A stretch of DNA of 64,000 nucleotides from Spirodela intermedia. Its lineage: Eukaryota > Streptophyta > Magnoliopsida > Alismatales > Araceae. Each line of letters starts with the position of its first letter. Position 1 is the first letter of the stretch. Shown here piece by piece: positions 53,701-64,000 of the stretch. The notes under the pieces are model-generated. The model was not told the origin of the DNA, ran no database searches, and saw only the letters and a list, made by a program, of their open reading frames with translations. Both the position numbers and the translations under genes were made by a program. The stretch is taken from positions 5,811,501 through 5,875,500 of the forward strand of contig LR746268.1 in the NCBI GenBank assembly GCA_902729315.2, read 5' to 3'.

Positions 53701-56382
53701 TCTAGTATTGCTTGCCTGTGTAACCGTTCTCTATTTGACGAATTGAGAAGTAGTTGCTGAAGTTTCAGGGTACGGGGGATCATGGGGTTATCCCTTATGG
53801 CTTTCAAACCCGCTAATGGCCCCTTCCCAATAGCTCCTTGTTGGCCCTGCGAGTGAGCAGCGAAGTCTCTAAGGTGTCACCAGCCGGTGGCCTCCAAAGT
53901 TATGGAAGGCACAAGGATCCAACTGTATAACTTACCGATGACCTATATGGAGAGGCGTGGGTCGACAAGAGCATAATTGGGAGTGCTGATTTGTGGCCTC
54001 TTCTATGCCCAACGAAGGATCTCCATTACAGAAAGCAGAGATCTGATGATCATTAATTACCTATAAACATAGAGGTTTCATTCAGAAGATGACTAGAGGC
54101 AGAAACCATATGAGAAGATCAGTTGGTGTGCTACAGAGGTTTGTTTTCTTTTTAAGAGAGGAAGAAGAAAATAAGGTGCGTGGATAGAAGCTAGATGTTC
54201 TAGCCCGGCAACAGCTTCAGTTTGTCACAACAGTTTTGCTCTTCCTTATGAAAGTTTTATTCCTGACCACTTGTGTCTTCGTTCGATCTCGTTCCTAGTA
54301 TCATTCTGGCGCAACATCTGAAACCCAAACACTTCCTATGAAATAAGATGATAGCTCAATCTACTAACATGCCGTAAAGATGATGTGCCCTTTAACTCGT
54401 TTTGGTGACGAGATCGATTAGTACGCATATGCATAGGGTTGATGCTGTCATATCCATCATCTCCATCCAAACATTGTTACATATCTGCTCTGAGATCACA
54501 CGTTTCCCATTCACTCGTTTCATCTCTTTATGTTCAAGAATGATGCTGTAGCCATTCCCACCTGAGCTTTGGCTCCTCCTCCTTTCATCGGTCTTGGATA
54601 TACTTCTATCTCTCATTACTATTACTTCTGGTGCGGCATTTCTGTTGAAAGAGGATTTCTATAGATTGATGATTCTTCTCGTCTTTCCTTGGATAGAGGC
54701 ATGTGGCCTTTTCTTAGCGATGCATGGGGCTTAAACCTACCAATCTTAGAGAGACAAAGGCAATAGTAGAGTCATCTGACTATCGTTCGACATCCCTAGG
54801 AGTATTCATTTCTACTATCCACTCTCATTTACTCGGGTGCTTGGTTGTCAATTGAATGCCCGACTACGGTTGGAATTTCATATATTTTATATGAATGCCG
54901 TGTAAATCATATAAATCACTATTACTTGATCCAATTCTTGCAGAAGGTGCTGGAACATTGCTATCAATGCCATTTTTTCCCCGGTAAAAAAAAATCTGTA
55001 TTTTGCGTGGCTCTGTTAACTTACCTTGCCCAACTGCGGAATCGTTTTTTTTTTTTTTGATCTGCAACCACAGAATACACAGAACCATTGTTTTAACAAA
55101 ACGAGAACACTGTCACTGTGCCCAGGTCATCGGATGGTCAATGTGGTTTACTGAGTACCTCTTTCTCGAGAGAAGCTGGGCCAAGGATGAAAAAACGTTG
55201 AAGGTACGGGTTGAAATCATAAGAATAATGGACATTCCTTGAGCAGTGACATCCTTAGACTCCCATCTTATATCACGCAGTCAGGTCTCGAACGGCTGAA
55301 GGACTTCCCTCGGCCATTTTGGCTGGCTCTTTTTGTAGAGGGAACCAGATTTACCCAGACTAAGTTGCTAGCAGCACAAGAATACGCGGCTTCTCAAGGG
55401 TTGCCCATTCCTAGAAACGTTCTGATTCCTCGTACGAAGGTAATTCGACAGAAACGTCTTCATCTACATGCACTTTTTTTTTTTTCCCAAAAGAAAAGAA
55501 AATTTCCTCTGTTCTCGTGCTTTTTCTACGGCTAGTCTCTCGTGAACAGTCTAACGTGGTTGCTGCATTTCGCTGCCCTCAGGGTTTTGTATCAGCTGTA
55601 AACAATATGCGCTCGTTTGTTCCGGCTATATACGACGTTACAGTAGCTGTCCCCAAAACCTCCCCTCCGCCCACCATGCTCAGATTGTTGAAGGGCCAAT
55701 CATCAGTGGTGAGGGCTTCAGACTAGAACTCCTTGAAACTCTTCGGATCATCGACAAAACCGGGTTCTTTCAGATTCTGATTCCCCCCCCCCCCCCCCTC
55801 CTCTTCCCCACACACACACTGCAGGTCCACGTTTACCTGAAGCGGCACTCGATTGAGGAATTGCCCGAGACGGAAGCTGGAGTGGCCCAGTGGTGCAAGG
55901 ACGTATTCGTGGCGAAGGCACGCTCTTGGATTCTCTTGCCCGGCCATGATATTTTGCTTGAATCCATTGCAAGTGGTTTATATTCTTCTGCTCACTTGAC
56001 AGGATGCTCTGCTTGACGAGCACAACGCCAAGGGGACCTTCCCCAATGAGGCGCGGGTCCCACTGGGTCGGCCGAAGAAGTCGTTGCTGGTAGGAGGATG
56101 AAGATGGCTCCTACCGTTGACTAACCTCTTGTTGTTTGCCATTTTCGGACGTTAATTTGTCGTTCTTCTCAGGTGGTTCTGTCGTGGTCGAGCCTGCTGA
56201 TAGTCGGGGCCTTCTGGTTCCTCAAGTGGTCGGCCCTCCTCACCACCTGGAAGGGGGTGGCCATCTTGGCGTCGGGCCTGCTTCTGGTCACCGCCCTCAT
56301 GCAGGTCTTCATCCTCTTCTCCCAGGCGGAGCGCTCTAAGCCCGCCAGAGCAGCCGCCGCCGCCGGGCAGAAGACCGAGTAG
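50787..56382 (+). CDS. LPAT2: 1-acyl-sn-glycerol-3-phosphate acyltransferase (LPAT2/3 type)
   Basis: ER membrane acyltransferase that turns lysophosphatidic acid into phosphatidic acid in the Kennedy pathway. Eleven exons: 50787-50867, 51280-51402, 52474-52513, 52640-52713, 52877-52936, 55126-55203, 55281-55439, 55583-55708, 55825-55917, 56003-56089, 56173-56382 (TAG), giving 376 aa. The N-terminal membrane anchor is [19 protein letters not shown]. Catalytic HX4D is NHRSDID (His92, Asp97) and the EGTR motif (172-175) binds substrate. Two C-terminal hydrophobic helices follow, with a polar tail. Plant LPAT2 and LPAT3 are too alike to separate here; 376 aa is nearer LPAT3. Exon 9 ends at AAG followed by GCACGC, so intron 9 needs a GC donor to keep the conserved FVAKDALLD junction. 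Intron 5 (52937-55125) is unusually long. Confidence 0.93.
52937..55125 (+). other. Long LPAT intron 5 with a compositionally distinct island
   Basis: The ends are T-rich intron sequence. From about 53760 to 54850 the base composition is more balanced, with few homopolymers, unlike the flanks. This suggests inserted DNA, possibly organelle-derived or an old transposon. A 74-codon minus frame (54392-54616) lies inside but has no recognisable family. No terminal repeats were seen. Confidence 0.4.
55783..55798 (+). repeat. Poly-C run (C16) near LPAT exon 9 acceptor
   Basis: Sixteen consecutive C residues in LPAT intron 8, 27 nt before exon 9, followed by CTC and CACA repeats that run into the CAG acceptor. 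It takes the place of the normal polypyrimidine tract. Length may be a sequencing artefact. Confidence 0.8.
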
Positions 56383-57049
56383 ACGATGTCAACGGGCAGT
56401 TCTCAGGTGCGTTGGTTCGTAGTCGATTTAGTACATGGAAACTGATTCATTTGTGTTCTTTGGTTGGCGCCTGTTTTGCGCCGCCATCTGTTCGATCTTG
56501 TTCTTCCGTCTCGTAAGTAAACCCCATGGCGGCGCCGCCGCTCACTGTTGAGCTAGATGAGTTTTGATCTTGTGATGCTGCTCTCTCCGAGTGGATTTCG
56601 CATCGGGCCCACTGACGTATCTTCGTGAGGGGAGAGGGGAATCGTCTCGAAGTGGGGTCGCATTAGATCTTGCGGTCGTGGCATTTTCTTGCTTACCACG
56701 TTAGTCCACGCGGTGAATTAACCGCCTAGTTTGACCTCCGCCACTAGAATTTATTTCGGCGGTGTGGACAGACGGCCCCGATCGAGTTTGAGTAGGCCCG
56801 GCCAGTCCATCAGGTGGTTGTTGATGCCGCTTTATGTCGTCCAGCGGCGATCACGGGGCTTCTATGAGCTGCCGGCTTCGGGAATAAGGTAATCCGGCGG
56901 CGATCATCAACCCGGGAAAGCCATTCTTACTCGGCAAGGAAGCGCCTCCTCCTCTCAATATAATTCCCCCCCTCCCTCTCTCTCTCTCTCTCTATCTATC
57001 TCTGGAGTTTCTCAGAGGAAGAAGAATCGCCGCCGTCCGTACCGTCGGA
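56383..57049 (+). other. Intergenic: LPAT 3' flank and kinase promoter
   Basis: The left half is LPAT 3' UTR and downstream sequence. The right half is the kinase promoter, with a pyrimidine patch and (CT)n run at 56975-56993 ending about 57 bp before the kinase ATG. No gene is seen. Confidence 0.55.
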
Positions 57050-58400
57050 ATGGAAGTGGCGCAGCTGCCGCCGGCGTCGCCGCGGGCTGTGGAATTGGGG
57101 AGCCTGCGGGCGGTGGCGGTGCTGGGGCGCGGGGCGAAGGGGGTCGTGTTCCTCGTGCGCGAGGCGGCGACGGGGCGGGCACTGGCGCTGAAGGCCGTGT
57201 CAAGGGCGACGCTGGAGGGGAAGGCCCTCCGGGAGGAGGAGGCGTACCGGCGGATCTGGTTCGAGCGGGAGGTCCTGAGTGGCCTCCGCCACCCTCTTCT
57301 TCCCGAGCTCCGTGGGTTCGTCTCTACTGACAAGATCTTCGGGTTCGTCGTCGATCTTTGCCCCGGCGGCAATCTCACCGCACTCCGCAACCGGCAGTCT
57401 GAGAAGATGTTCTCCGACGATACCATCCGGTGGGTCTCTCTCTCTCTCTCTCTCTCTCTCTACCCCTCCATCACTCTCTGTTTCTTTCTCTCTCTGTGGC
57501 GGCGTTCCTCAGCTTTCTCTCACCAGGTTTTACGCCGCCGAGCTGGTCCTGGCGTTGGAGCACCTGCATAGGCAGGGAATCGTCTACAGAGATCTTAAGC
57601 CGGAGAACATCCTCATCCAGGCCGGTGGCCATCTTATGGTTGTTGACTTCGACCTCTCCGCTAGGCTTTCCCATGCCTGCCCGTCCCCCTCCGGCCACAC
57701 GCCGCCGGCTCCGGCCAGAAGGAGACGTTCGCCGCTGTGGTGGGTCTCCTGCAAGTCCGGCGGCCGGCGGGAGGACACCGCTGATTCCTCCACGGAGGCC
57801 CAGGGGACCTCTACCAGCTCCTGGGAGTCAACGGGGAAGTCCAACTCCTTCGTTGGGACGGAGGAGTACGTGGCGCCGGAGATCATCGACGGCAAAGGCC
57901 ACGACTTCGCCGTTGACTGGTGGAGCCTCGGGGTGGTGCTCTACGAGATGCTTTACGGGAGGACGCCCTTCCGGGGGAAGAACAGGAAGGAGACCTTCTA
58001 CTTCATCCTGACCAAATCGCCGGCGCTGGTCGGAGAGAAGACCCCCTTGAGGGATTTGATCGGCCGGCTGCTGGAGAAGGATCCCGGGAAGAGGATCTCC
58101 GGCGAGGGGATCAGAGCCCACGAGTTCTTCAGAGGGGTGGACTGGGAATCGGTGCTAGAAATCTACCGGCCGCCGTACATCCCGGCGGCGGAGGCCGATG
58201 ATCGGGGTGGAGAAGACGACGAGTCCATCGACGTGGAGGAATTCGTGCACGGGGTTTTCGGGGCGGCGGGGGCCGGGAAAGAGAAGGAGAGAGGAGAACC
58301 AAACGCCGCCGCCGCCGTCGCCGGAAAGGACGGCCACTGGGTGGAGCGGCTGAGCAGCCATCAGTTTTCTCCAAAACCCGCCGAGTTTCTGGTCTTCTGA
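57050..58400 (+). CDS. AGC VIII-family Ser/Thr kinase, OXI1-like
   Basis: Plant AGC kinase close to OXI1 (AGC2-1), which acts downstream of PDK1 in reactive-oxygen, defence and root-hair signalling. Two exons, 57050-57429 and 57527-58400 (TGA), give 417 aa (Arabidopsis OXI1 is about 421). Visible: P-loop GRGAKGVV at 26-33; Lys48; catalytic YRDLKPEN at 147-154; DFD at 167-169 in place of DFG, the hallmark of AGC VIII; a roughly 60-residue insertion before the activation segment SFVGTEEYVAPE (234-245, Ser234 the likely PDK1 site); DWWSLGVVLYEM; and the C-terminal hydrophobic PIF motif FLVF (414-417) that docks PDK1. The intron is 97 bp and its donor is abutted by a CT microsatellite. The coding DNA is very GC-rich. 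UCN-type kinases are the main alternative, but the FLVF tail favours OXI1. Confidence 0.93.
57435..57461 (+). repeat. (CT)n microsatellite at the kinase splice donor
   Basis: A 27-bp CT run begins four bases after the GTGGG donor start of the only kinase intron (57430-57526) and fills about a quarter of it. The donor reads CCG followed by GTGGGT. Confidence 0.9.
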
Positions 58401-59937
58401 TCATTCTCACCGGCTGCGACGGAAGAATGCGGGATCAAAGCCCATGGCCGGTTAATTATCGTACAGTAAGAAGCACTCTTCGTTAACTCGTTCACAGACG
58501 ACGGCGACGGCGAAGGTAATTAAAACAGACTGTCCGCCACCACTCTAGCAGCAACAGTGGTTGGGCGGCGAGGTGACGGCGCCACCGCCCACTATCGTCC
58601 CCGAAGTGGATCACCGGACCACGCGTGGGGTAGGCACGCAAGGTCGGTGCTTTGGATTTCATGGCGAGCTTGATAGGGTGGTTGCCGGCAGCGGGAGGCC
58701 CAGCCGAGGAAGACAAGTCCTCTTTTAATGGGCGTCCCCGCCGGCGACGGCAGAGGCGGAGGAGGAGGAGGAGGTCGGCGACGTGGCCCACTTCCTCATT
58801 CAGGAGGCGACGAAAAGGACTTGGGCATTTACTGGGCCAGCCTGTCGCCATCTCCGCCGCCATGGCCGGCGAGCGAAGACTACTGTCGGTGACCGTCGTT
58901 CCATTGCCCCCTCGGTAGGCTGGCGTGGAGAGGAAGAAATGCCCTTTCAAAAATTATCACCCTTTTGCCCACATTCGATTAGTCAAAGTATACAGAGACG
59001 CGTCCCAAGTTTTCATGATTTTAATTTTTTCCGGTGTATATATTTTTCAAAATGTGAAAATTATGCTTCTGGCTTCTGTCAACGGATCAGTTCATTCATT
59101 GCAACCTGACCGTGGGTCACGTGGTCCAAGAACTTCGGCGTAGATCTCCCCTGGCTCATCCGCCGAGCTCTTAGAAGATTTGACCACATTGTCCTAAATT
59201 GTCAACGGGTTTTTGGACCCGTTGAATTTTATTGAATGGCATTCTTGGTTTTGGCTCAGGCCACCATCACAGAGCACATGCGGGTTGTAGCAGGGGGGCG
59301 TTTTTCCATGCAGCAAATCAGAGTTGACTTTTGAACGAGGACGGTCGAGAAGGCACGTACAAGTCGCGTCTATATATGGTTGACTAATTTACTCGGATGG
59401 GTTCCGAGGTCAACCTGTGAACCGAACTGGTATATACTCTTTTGTATCGATATTTCTTGCTGTGGGTAATTGTAAAAATTAGTTATTTATGGTTTCTCCA
59501 CATCCATCTCCGTCGTTTCCTATGGATGAGGTTCTAAGGATTTGAGCTTTATTTTTCTTTTATTATTATTTTAATATTTGGGAAAGACCTTGCAAAGTCA
59601 AACCAGTGACGTCTTTTAGATTTAAAGACCTGGGCGTGTGTGGGTGAAGCCCTAATAAAGTCGTCCAAATGTCCGGGAGTTAGCCATCGACCAAGATTAC
59701 TGTACCTTCAAAAATGATTGTTTGACCATCCAAAAATCGGTTCTTGAAAAGCTAGACCCAAGCCGAATCCAGAAAACCAAGGACGCGGTTCTGCTCCACA
59801 CAACACCAACCTCCAGTTCACCAGGTCGCTGGGTGGGCTTCTTCTTCGTCTTCCTCTTCTTCCCTCTCGTCAGCAAGGAAACCAGAATGGCCTGGGGCAA
59901 TGGAAAACCTCAAAGTCCCGGCATCTTCGTGGCATAG
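58401..59937 (+). other. Intergenic: kinase 3' flank and HINT3 promoter
   Basis: The first 520 bp are GC-rich with Arg-rich overlapping frames on both strands (for example 58492-58950 minus, 152 codons; 58652-58918 plus), none with a recognised family. The rest is AT-rich to mixed and leads into the HINT3 5' region. No gene is supported. Confidence 0.5.
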
Positions 59938-62900
59938 ATGGAAGGGAGACGCCTCGCCGTCATCTGCTCCCACTTGGGCCAAGTCAGTCCCCGCCGGCCG
60001 GCTTCCGCAACGGGATCCGGTCGGCCTCCCCCTGGCGGAGTCCACACGTCTGCTTGTGAGGGGAGCGGTGGGGGGACAGTTCCCAGGAGCGGGAGGCTGG
60101 GGATGGGAAATTGCATCTTCTGCATGATCGTTCGCGGAGAATCCCCTGCTTTCAAGGTTTCAATTCACATCCCAACTTCATATTTCGTTCATCCTTCGGG
60201 TGAATTCATTCATCTCAGCATCGTAATTTCGATTCTTGGGCGTCTAATCGGAAAGAAGACATTTCCCTCCAAATCCGCCGTTTCAGGATCTTCCATGCGT
60301 TTTTGGTTTAGGCGGTACTTCATCGAGGTTGCATCTGATATGAAATATCAGTGGGAATTCGGCTACATCACTGTGATCAGTGATTAGTCTGCGTAAATAA
60401 CACTGGATCATCATGCTCTGTTGAACTCGGATTTATTCGAGTAATGTTGTCACAATGACTTCGACAGTGCTTATTACCGTTGTTCCCTCAGTGAAGGTCT
60501 TTTATTTGTGTTATAATATGTGGGGCCGCTGCCCTCTTCCTATTAAGGTCTAATTATTTCAAATGTGGCGACATTAATGATATTACTTAATTGAAGATTT
60601 ACTGTTGAAATGCTCATACATTGGTTTAACTTGATTATGAAGGTGCCAGGAAAATCATGTTTTCTTCAAAAAAATTAGTAGAAGACGGTAAGATCTCTAT
60701 GGCTCGCAAACCTTTTTTCGGCCTCATCAAATGTTTTACCTCTTTTTTTGAATTATATATATCGTTTTTAGTCGTATGATAATCAAGTTATCCTGCACGT
60801 TCTGGTCAGTGTAATGCATTAAAAATTCAGCGTACGGTTTCATTTTTATTTTTAAAAATAGAGTTTTTTTTTTCTGAGTCATCATAATTGAAATCAAGAT
60901 GTTGATTGGCCGCCTATTTTCTCCTTGTACAGCTTTATGAAGATGACATCTGCCTCTGTATCCTGGATTCAAATCCATTGACTCCTGGGTATGTTTCTCA
61001 CTGCTTTTCTTGAATATTCGTTTGTGTTCAGATCGAATTCCCTGGAAAAACATCAATACTTAATGATAAACTTAAGTCATCGACAAATAACTTCCCCCAA
61101 GGGAAGAATCCCTTTCGAAGAACAGCTTATCGTATGAAATTAAGATATTCTGGAAAAATCCGTGCAATCTATGACGACATTTAATGGAAGATGGATTTGA
61201 AATCTTGGAAATCACTGTCCGAAAACCCAGTTAAATCGGTTATTTCTTTTAATGTTGGAAGAAACTCCTGAACCTCGGGCAGCCTTGATCCTTATAATTA
61301 TGCTGTTTCCCTGATTCTTAGTCTGTATATTCTATACATTTCACTGTTTTCAGGCCTATTTAGAGCATAAACAGTGATAGCATACCAATGTAAGATATTG
61401 GATTTCTTGATTAATTTGACTCCAACCTTCTGGTTTGTTTTCTTCTCTTGTAGGCACTCCCTCATCATTCCAAAATCTCACTACACATCATTGAAAGAAA
61501 CTCCTCCTCTTGTAAGTTTCACTATCCCTATTTTAGTGTACCTCTGCCATAAATTACTGTAAATGCTCATGATGGCCTCTGTCGACCAAGAAAAAATTCC
61601 TATTATTTCCTGGACTCCAAGTATTGTTATCTTTGTGTGAGTACAAATCTGTAATATCTCTATTTATTGTCTAGGATAGGATAGTTCTTCAGTCCTGTCC
61701 TTCAGTCACGAGCATGACCTCCATGGAACTAGGTAAGGGCTCCATTTCTCATTCATTGTGCCACTTAGTTATCACCGGGGGTACGACTCAATCATTCACA
61801 CTTGGAAATTCTGGGAAGGGTAATCTTCGGACTAAAGTATCCATCCAAGGTGTTAAATAGATTTTTTTGGGTTTTAACCGACCAGCGTATCCAAATATTT
61901 GATGGTTGCCACTACAAGCATGCATAAATGCGTCTTGATGAACTCAATTTTGTTTCCTTTTTTCGTAAATTCATGATCTTGAAGGAGGGTTGATTCTGGT
62001 TTTTACCAATTGGAAACGATGTCGAATTTATACTTATGTAGGGATTGTTAAAAGTCTGCTGATATTTCAGATTTTAGATTATGATACAATGGATTGAAAG
62101 TCGGAATGTTTGTATTGTAATCTGAATCAACAATGCGAAGAGTTCGAAGTGTGAGTTAATTCCATACCTTTTCCCTTCTCTTTGTTGGATTCAGATGACT
62201 TTCCTTCCGCCTCTAACTGCATCTGCTATAGAAGCTAGCCTGGTTTGTTCAGTGTTGCCACATGTCCTCTGTGCACTTCTCGAGCATTAAGTCATATATT
62301 TGTCTCTAGTGTGTATCATTTAATCACTATTCTTCATCCAAAAAGGATCTTCTCTTTGTCTCCGGTGATCTGGAGAAATTTATTTTCCCCTGTTATTTCT
62401 ACTTCATTTCCGTCAGCCTCTTATACTCTCGGTTGAATGATCCTGACGATCCATCCTCTTTTGGTGTTAAAGGTTCCTAATCATCTCAACAGTAGTTGAG
62501 AGCTAACGACCTCCAGGTTTCTAAGTTCTTTGGAGGTGAAGTTCTTGAGGTTCGAAGTCCAGGGACAAGAGAAAAAATTATACATGATTTATTTGAATGT
62601 TTTTGGTTCCTATGTTGAATATGAGCATTTGAAAAAATGGTGAACGAAGGCTATCACTTGAAAGCCAGAAGAATGCTGAAGTACTATTGGTCTTGTTTGG
62701 TTTGTGGGCTAGAATCCTATGATTACTGGGGCTGGATACGCCCGACTCGACAGTATTTGCCTCTGTTTTTCTGTGTGTGTGTGTGTGTGTGTCTGTGTGC
62801 GTATGAGAGAGAGAGAGAGAGATTCTGCCACGTGGGTGGTCTGAGGTCAAGCAAGACAGAGTAGACGTTTGACCCGGTCTCTTTATCAAAGCCTGCACTT

Positions 62901-64000
62901 GGCCAAGTGAAACCCCTATTTGATTCTTGTGCTTAATGTCTCTGTGCTTCATACTCTTATCTCCTTGTCATTTTTCTATATTTTCTTCATTTTTTCTGTA
63001 GTTTGTGTACCGTTTATGATTTATTTCCAAATTATTTGACGTGTTTGACGAAGGTTTTATATGGGCGAGATTTCTGGACCTTGGCCAATTTAGCATGGGA
63101 TTGAGTCTCAGATCCGAGCCCCGACTTTAGTATGCTAAACATGTGGTGACTTCTTATAAATTTTCCCAACTTTTCGTTACAGGTGGTAGCCGCTATGTGC
63201 TCCATTATACCGCTTCTTAGCAACGCAATCATGAAAGCTACGAAATCTGGCAAGTTATAATGATATCTACATTTCTCTTATATTGATCTTCTTTCAGTAG
63301 TACCCATGCCAAATGATGCTTGCAAGCACCCTCTACTGACAGAAAACCCATAGAATTAGAATCCTAATCAAGATTTGTTGGATAACTGCTTACCGCGGAA
63401 TCATAGAGATCCCAGTGGGATGTTAATGACTCAACCGAATAAGTTGACTCCTACAAAGGGTTTGAACCTCTCGGTTTTGTTTCAACAAGAAACTCATGGG
63501 ACTCGAAATCCTTTGAGAGACGTGAATGACTTGTATAAGTCAATGGAGTTTATTACTTGGAACAAGGGTTTTCGGCGACCAGGTGGGAGGCGCCCATTTG
63601 TGGATGAGCAGCAGCAAGGCTAGCCCTTACTCGACCCTATTCCGAATGATGAAAACACAGACGTCAGACCCTATTCCGAAATACGAGCAAAATATGAACA
63701 CCGAATGTGACTCTACTATATTCTCTGGTGACTAGTTTACTTTAGCCATTCTTTATGATTGTCCAGTGCTCTTCTCACAAATGCCTGTGCATGCATGTGC
63801 AAGACAGATTCGTTCAACTTGCTTGCGAACTCTGGGGTCGCTGCTGGACAAGTAGTATTTCACGTGAGTTGGTTTACATGCTTCTTCTACATACCCAAGG
63901 AGTCCGAAGTCTTTGCATAAAACTTGCTTTTGATCTATTTCATCTTCCCATAATCTTCTTTTTCGTTGAATCTGCAGACCCATCTTCACATCATCCCTCG
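59938..64000 (+). CDS. HINT3: HIT-family nucleotide hydrolase, HINT3-like (partial at window end)
   Basis: Histidine-triad protein of the plant adenylylsulfatase HINT3 group, which hydrolyses adenosine 5'-phosphosulfate and other AMP conjugates. Six exons seen: 59938-60156, 60933-60988, 61454-61511, 63183-63249, 63808-63863, 63978-64000, with the rest beyond the edge. Residues 1-55 are a family-like extension (RRLAVICSHL). Then come the metal-binding NCIFCMIVRGES, LYEDDICLCILDSNPLTPG, HSLIIPKSHYTSL, and the histidine triad FHTHLHIIPR (His152, 154, 156), on which the window ends. The start at 59938 is preferred because the N-terminal RRLAxxxSHL resembles Arabidopsis HINT3. An inner ATG at 60103 gives only the HIT core. 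Exon 4 ends in G followed by GCAAGT, so intron 4 appears to use a GC donor. Confidence 0.9.
62772..62822 (+). repeat. (TG)n and (GA)n microsatellites in HINT3 intron 3
   Basis: A TG run at 62772-62792 is followed by short degenerate TG and a GA run at 62805-62822, inside the 1.67-kb intron between 61511 and 63183. Confidence 0.9.

Noticed and set aside
54392-54616. 74-codon minus frame in LPAT intron 5 as a retroelement remnant
   Set aside because: No reverse transcriptase, integrase or terminal repeat signature could be seen.
58492-58950. 152-codon minus-strand frame downstream of the kinase
   Set aside because: Arg/Leu-rich product of a GC-rich flank with equally long frames on the other strand.
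1-64000. CRISPR arrays, prokaryotic operons or viral insertions
   Set aside because: No regularly spaced direct repeats, no Shine-Dalgarno-type gene packing, and no viral protein motifs were seen.

Overview
The window reads as nuclear DNA of a flowering plant. Eight complete genes and one gene cut by the right edge can be rebuilt. Evidence for a plant: spliced genes with GT-AG introns, plant-specific families (a bHLH flowering activator, the plastid lipid importer TGD3, an OXI1-type AGC kinase, a class I phospholipase A1), many CT/GA microsatellites near 5' ends, and telo-box and site II promoter elements. The species cannot be fixed from the sequence. Base composition is split: intron-poor genes (phospholipase, LRR protein, kinase, bHLH exon 1) are GC-rich, and the intron-rich genes are AT-rich. 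This is common in monocots and some early-diverging angiosperms.

Layout, left to right. Minus strand: cytosolic isoleucyl-tRNA synthetase (267-13945, 27 coding exons, 1184 aa); FBH/bHLH130-type transcription factor (15824-18211, 6 exons, 372 aa); TGD3/ABCI13 ATPase (20611-27970, 10 exons, 354 aa); intronless phospholipase A1-Ibeta2-like lipase (32273-33592); intronless secreted LRR protein (38352-39773); xanthine dehydrogenase (40024-49731, 14 exons, 1368 aa). Plus strand: ER lysophosphatidate acyltransferase LPAT2/3 (50787-56382, 11 exons, 376 aa); OXI1-like kinase (57050-58400, 2 exons, 417 aa); HINT3-like HIT protein (59938 to beyond 64000). Exon joins were chosen by splice-site sequence, reading frame and agreement with family sequences as I remember them. 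All frames close and the lengths fit the families.

Between genes lie two gene-poor stretches (27971-32272 and 33593-38351), a three-copy satellite with CT tails (19469-20036), several pyrimidine-rich tracts and three clusters of TGGGCC-type motifs. XDH and LPAT are divergent across about 1.06 kb and may share a promoter. The XDH stop is only 250 bp from the LRR start. Three genes act in glycerolipid metabolism (TGD3, PLA1, LPAT), with LPAT making and TGD3 moving phosphatidic acid. I take this as chance proximity, not a functional cluster.

I found no new biological system, mobile operon, CRISPR array or RNA gene. The most checkable oddities are three introns that appear to need GC instead of GT donors (IleRS, LPAT, HINT3), a rearranged inverted and direct repeat in an IleRS intron, a 21-bp hairpin in an XDH intron, a possible alternative C-terminus of the bHLH protein, and a microsatellite abutting the kinase splice donor.
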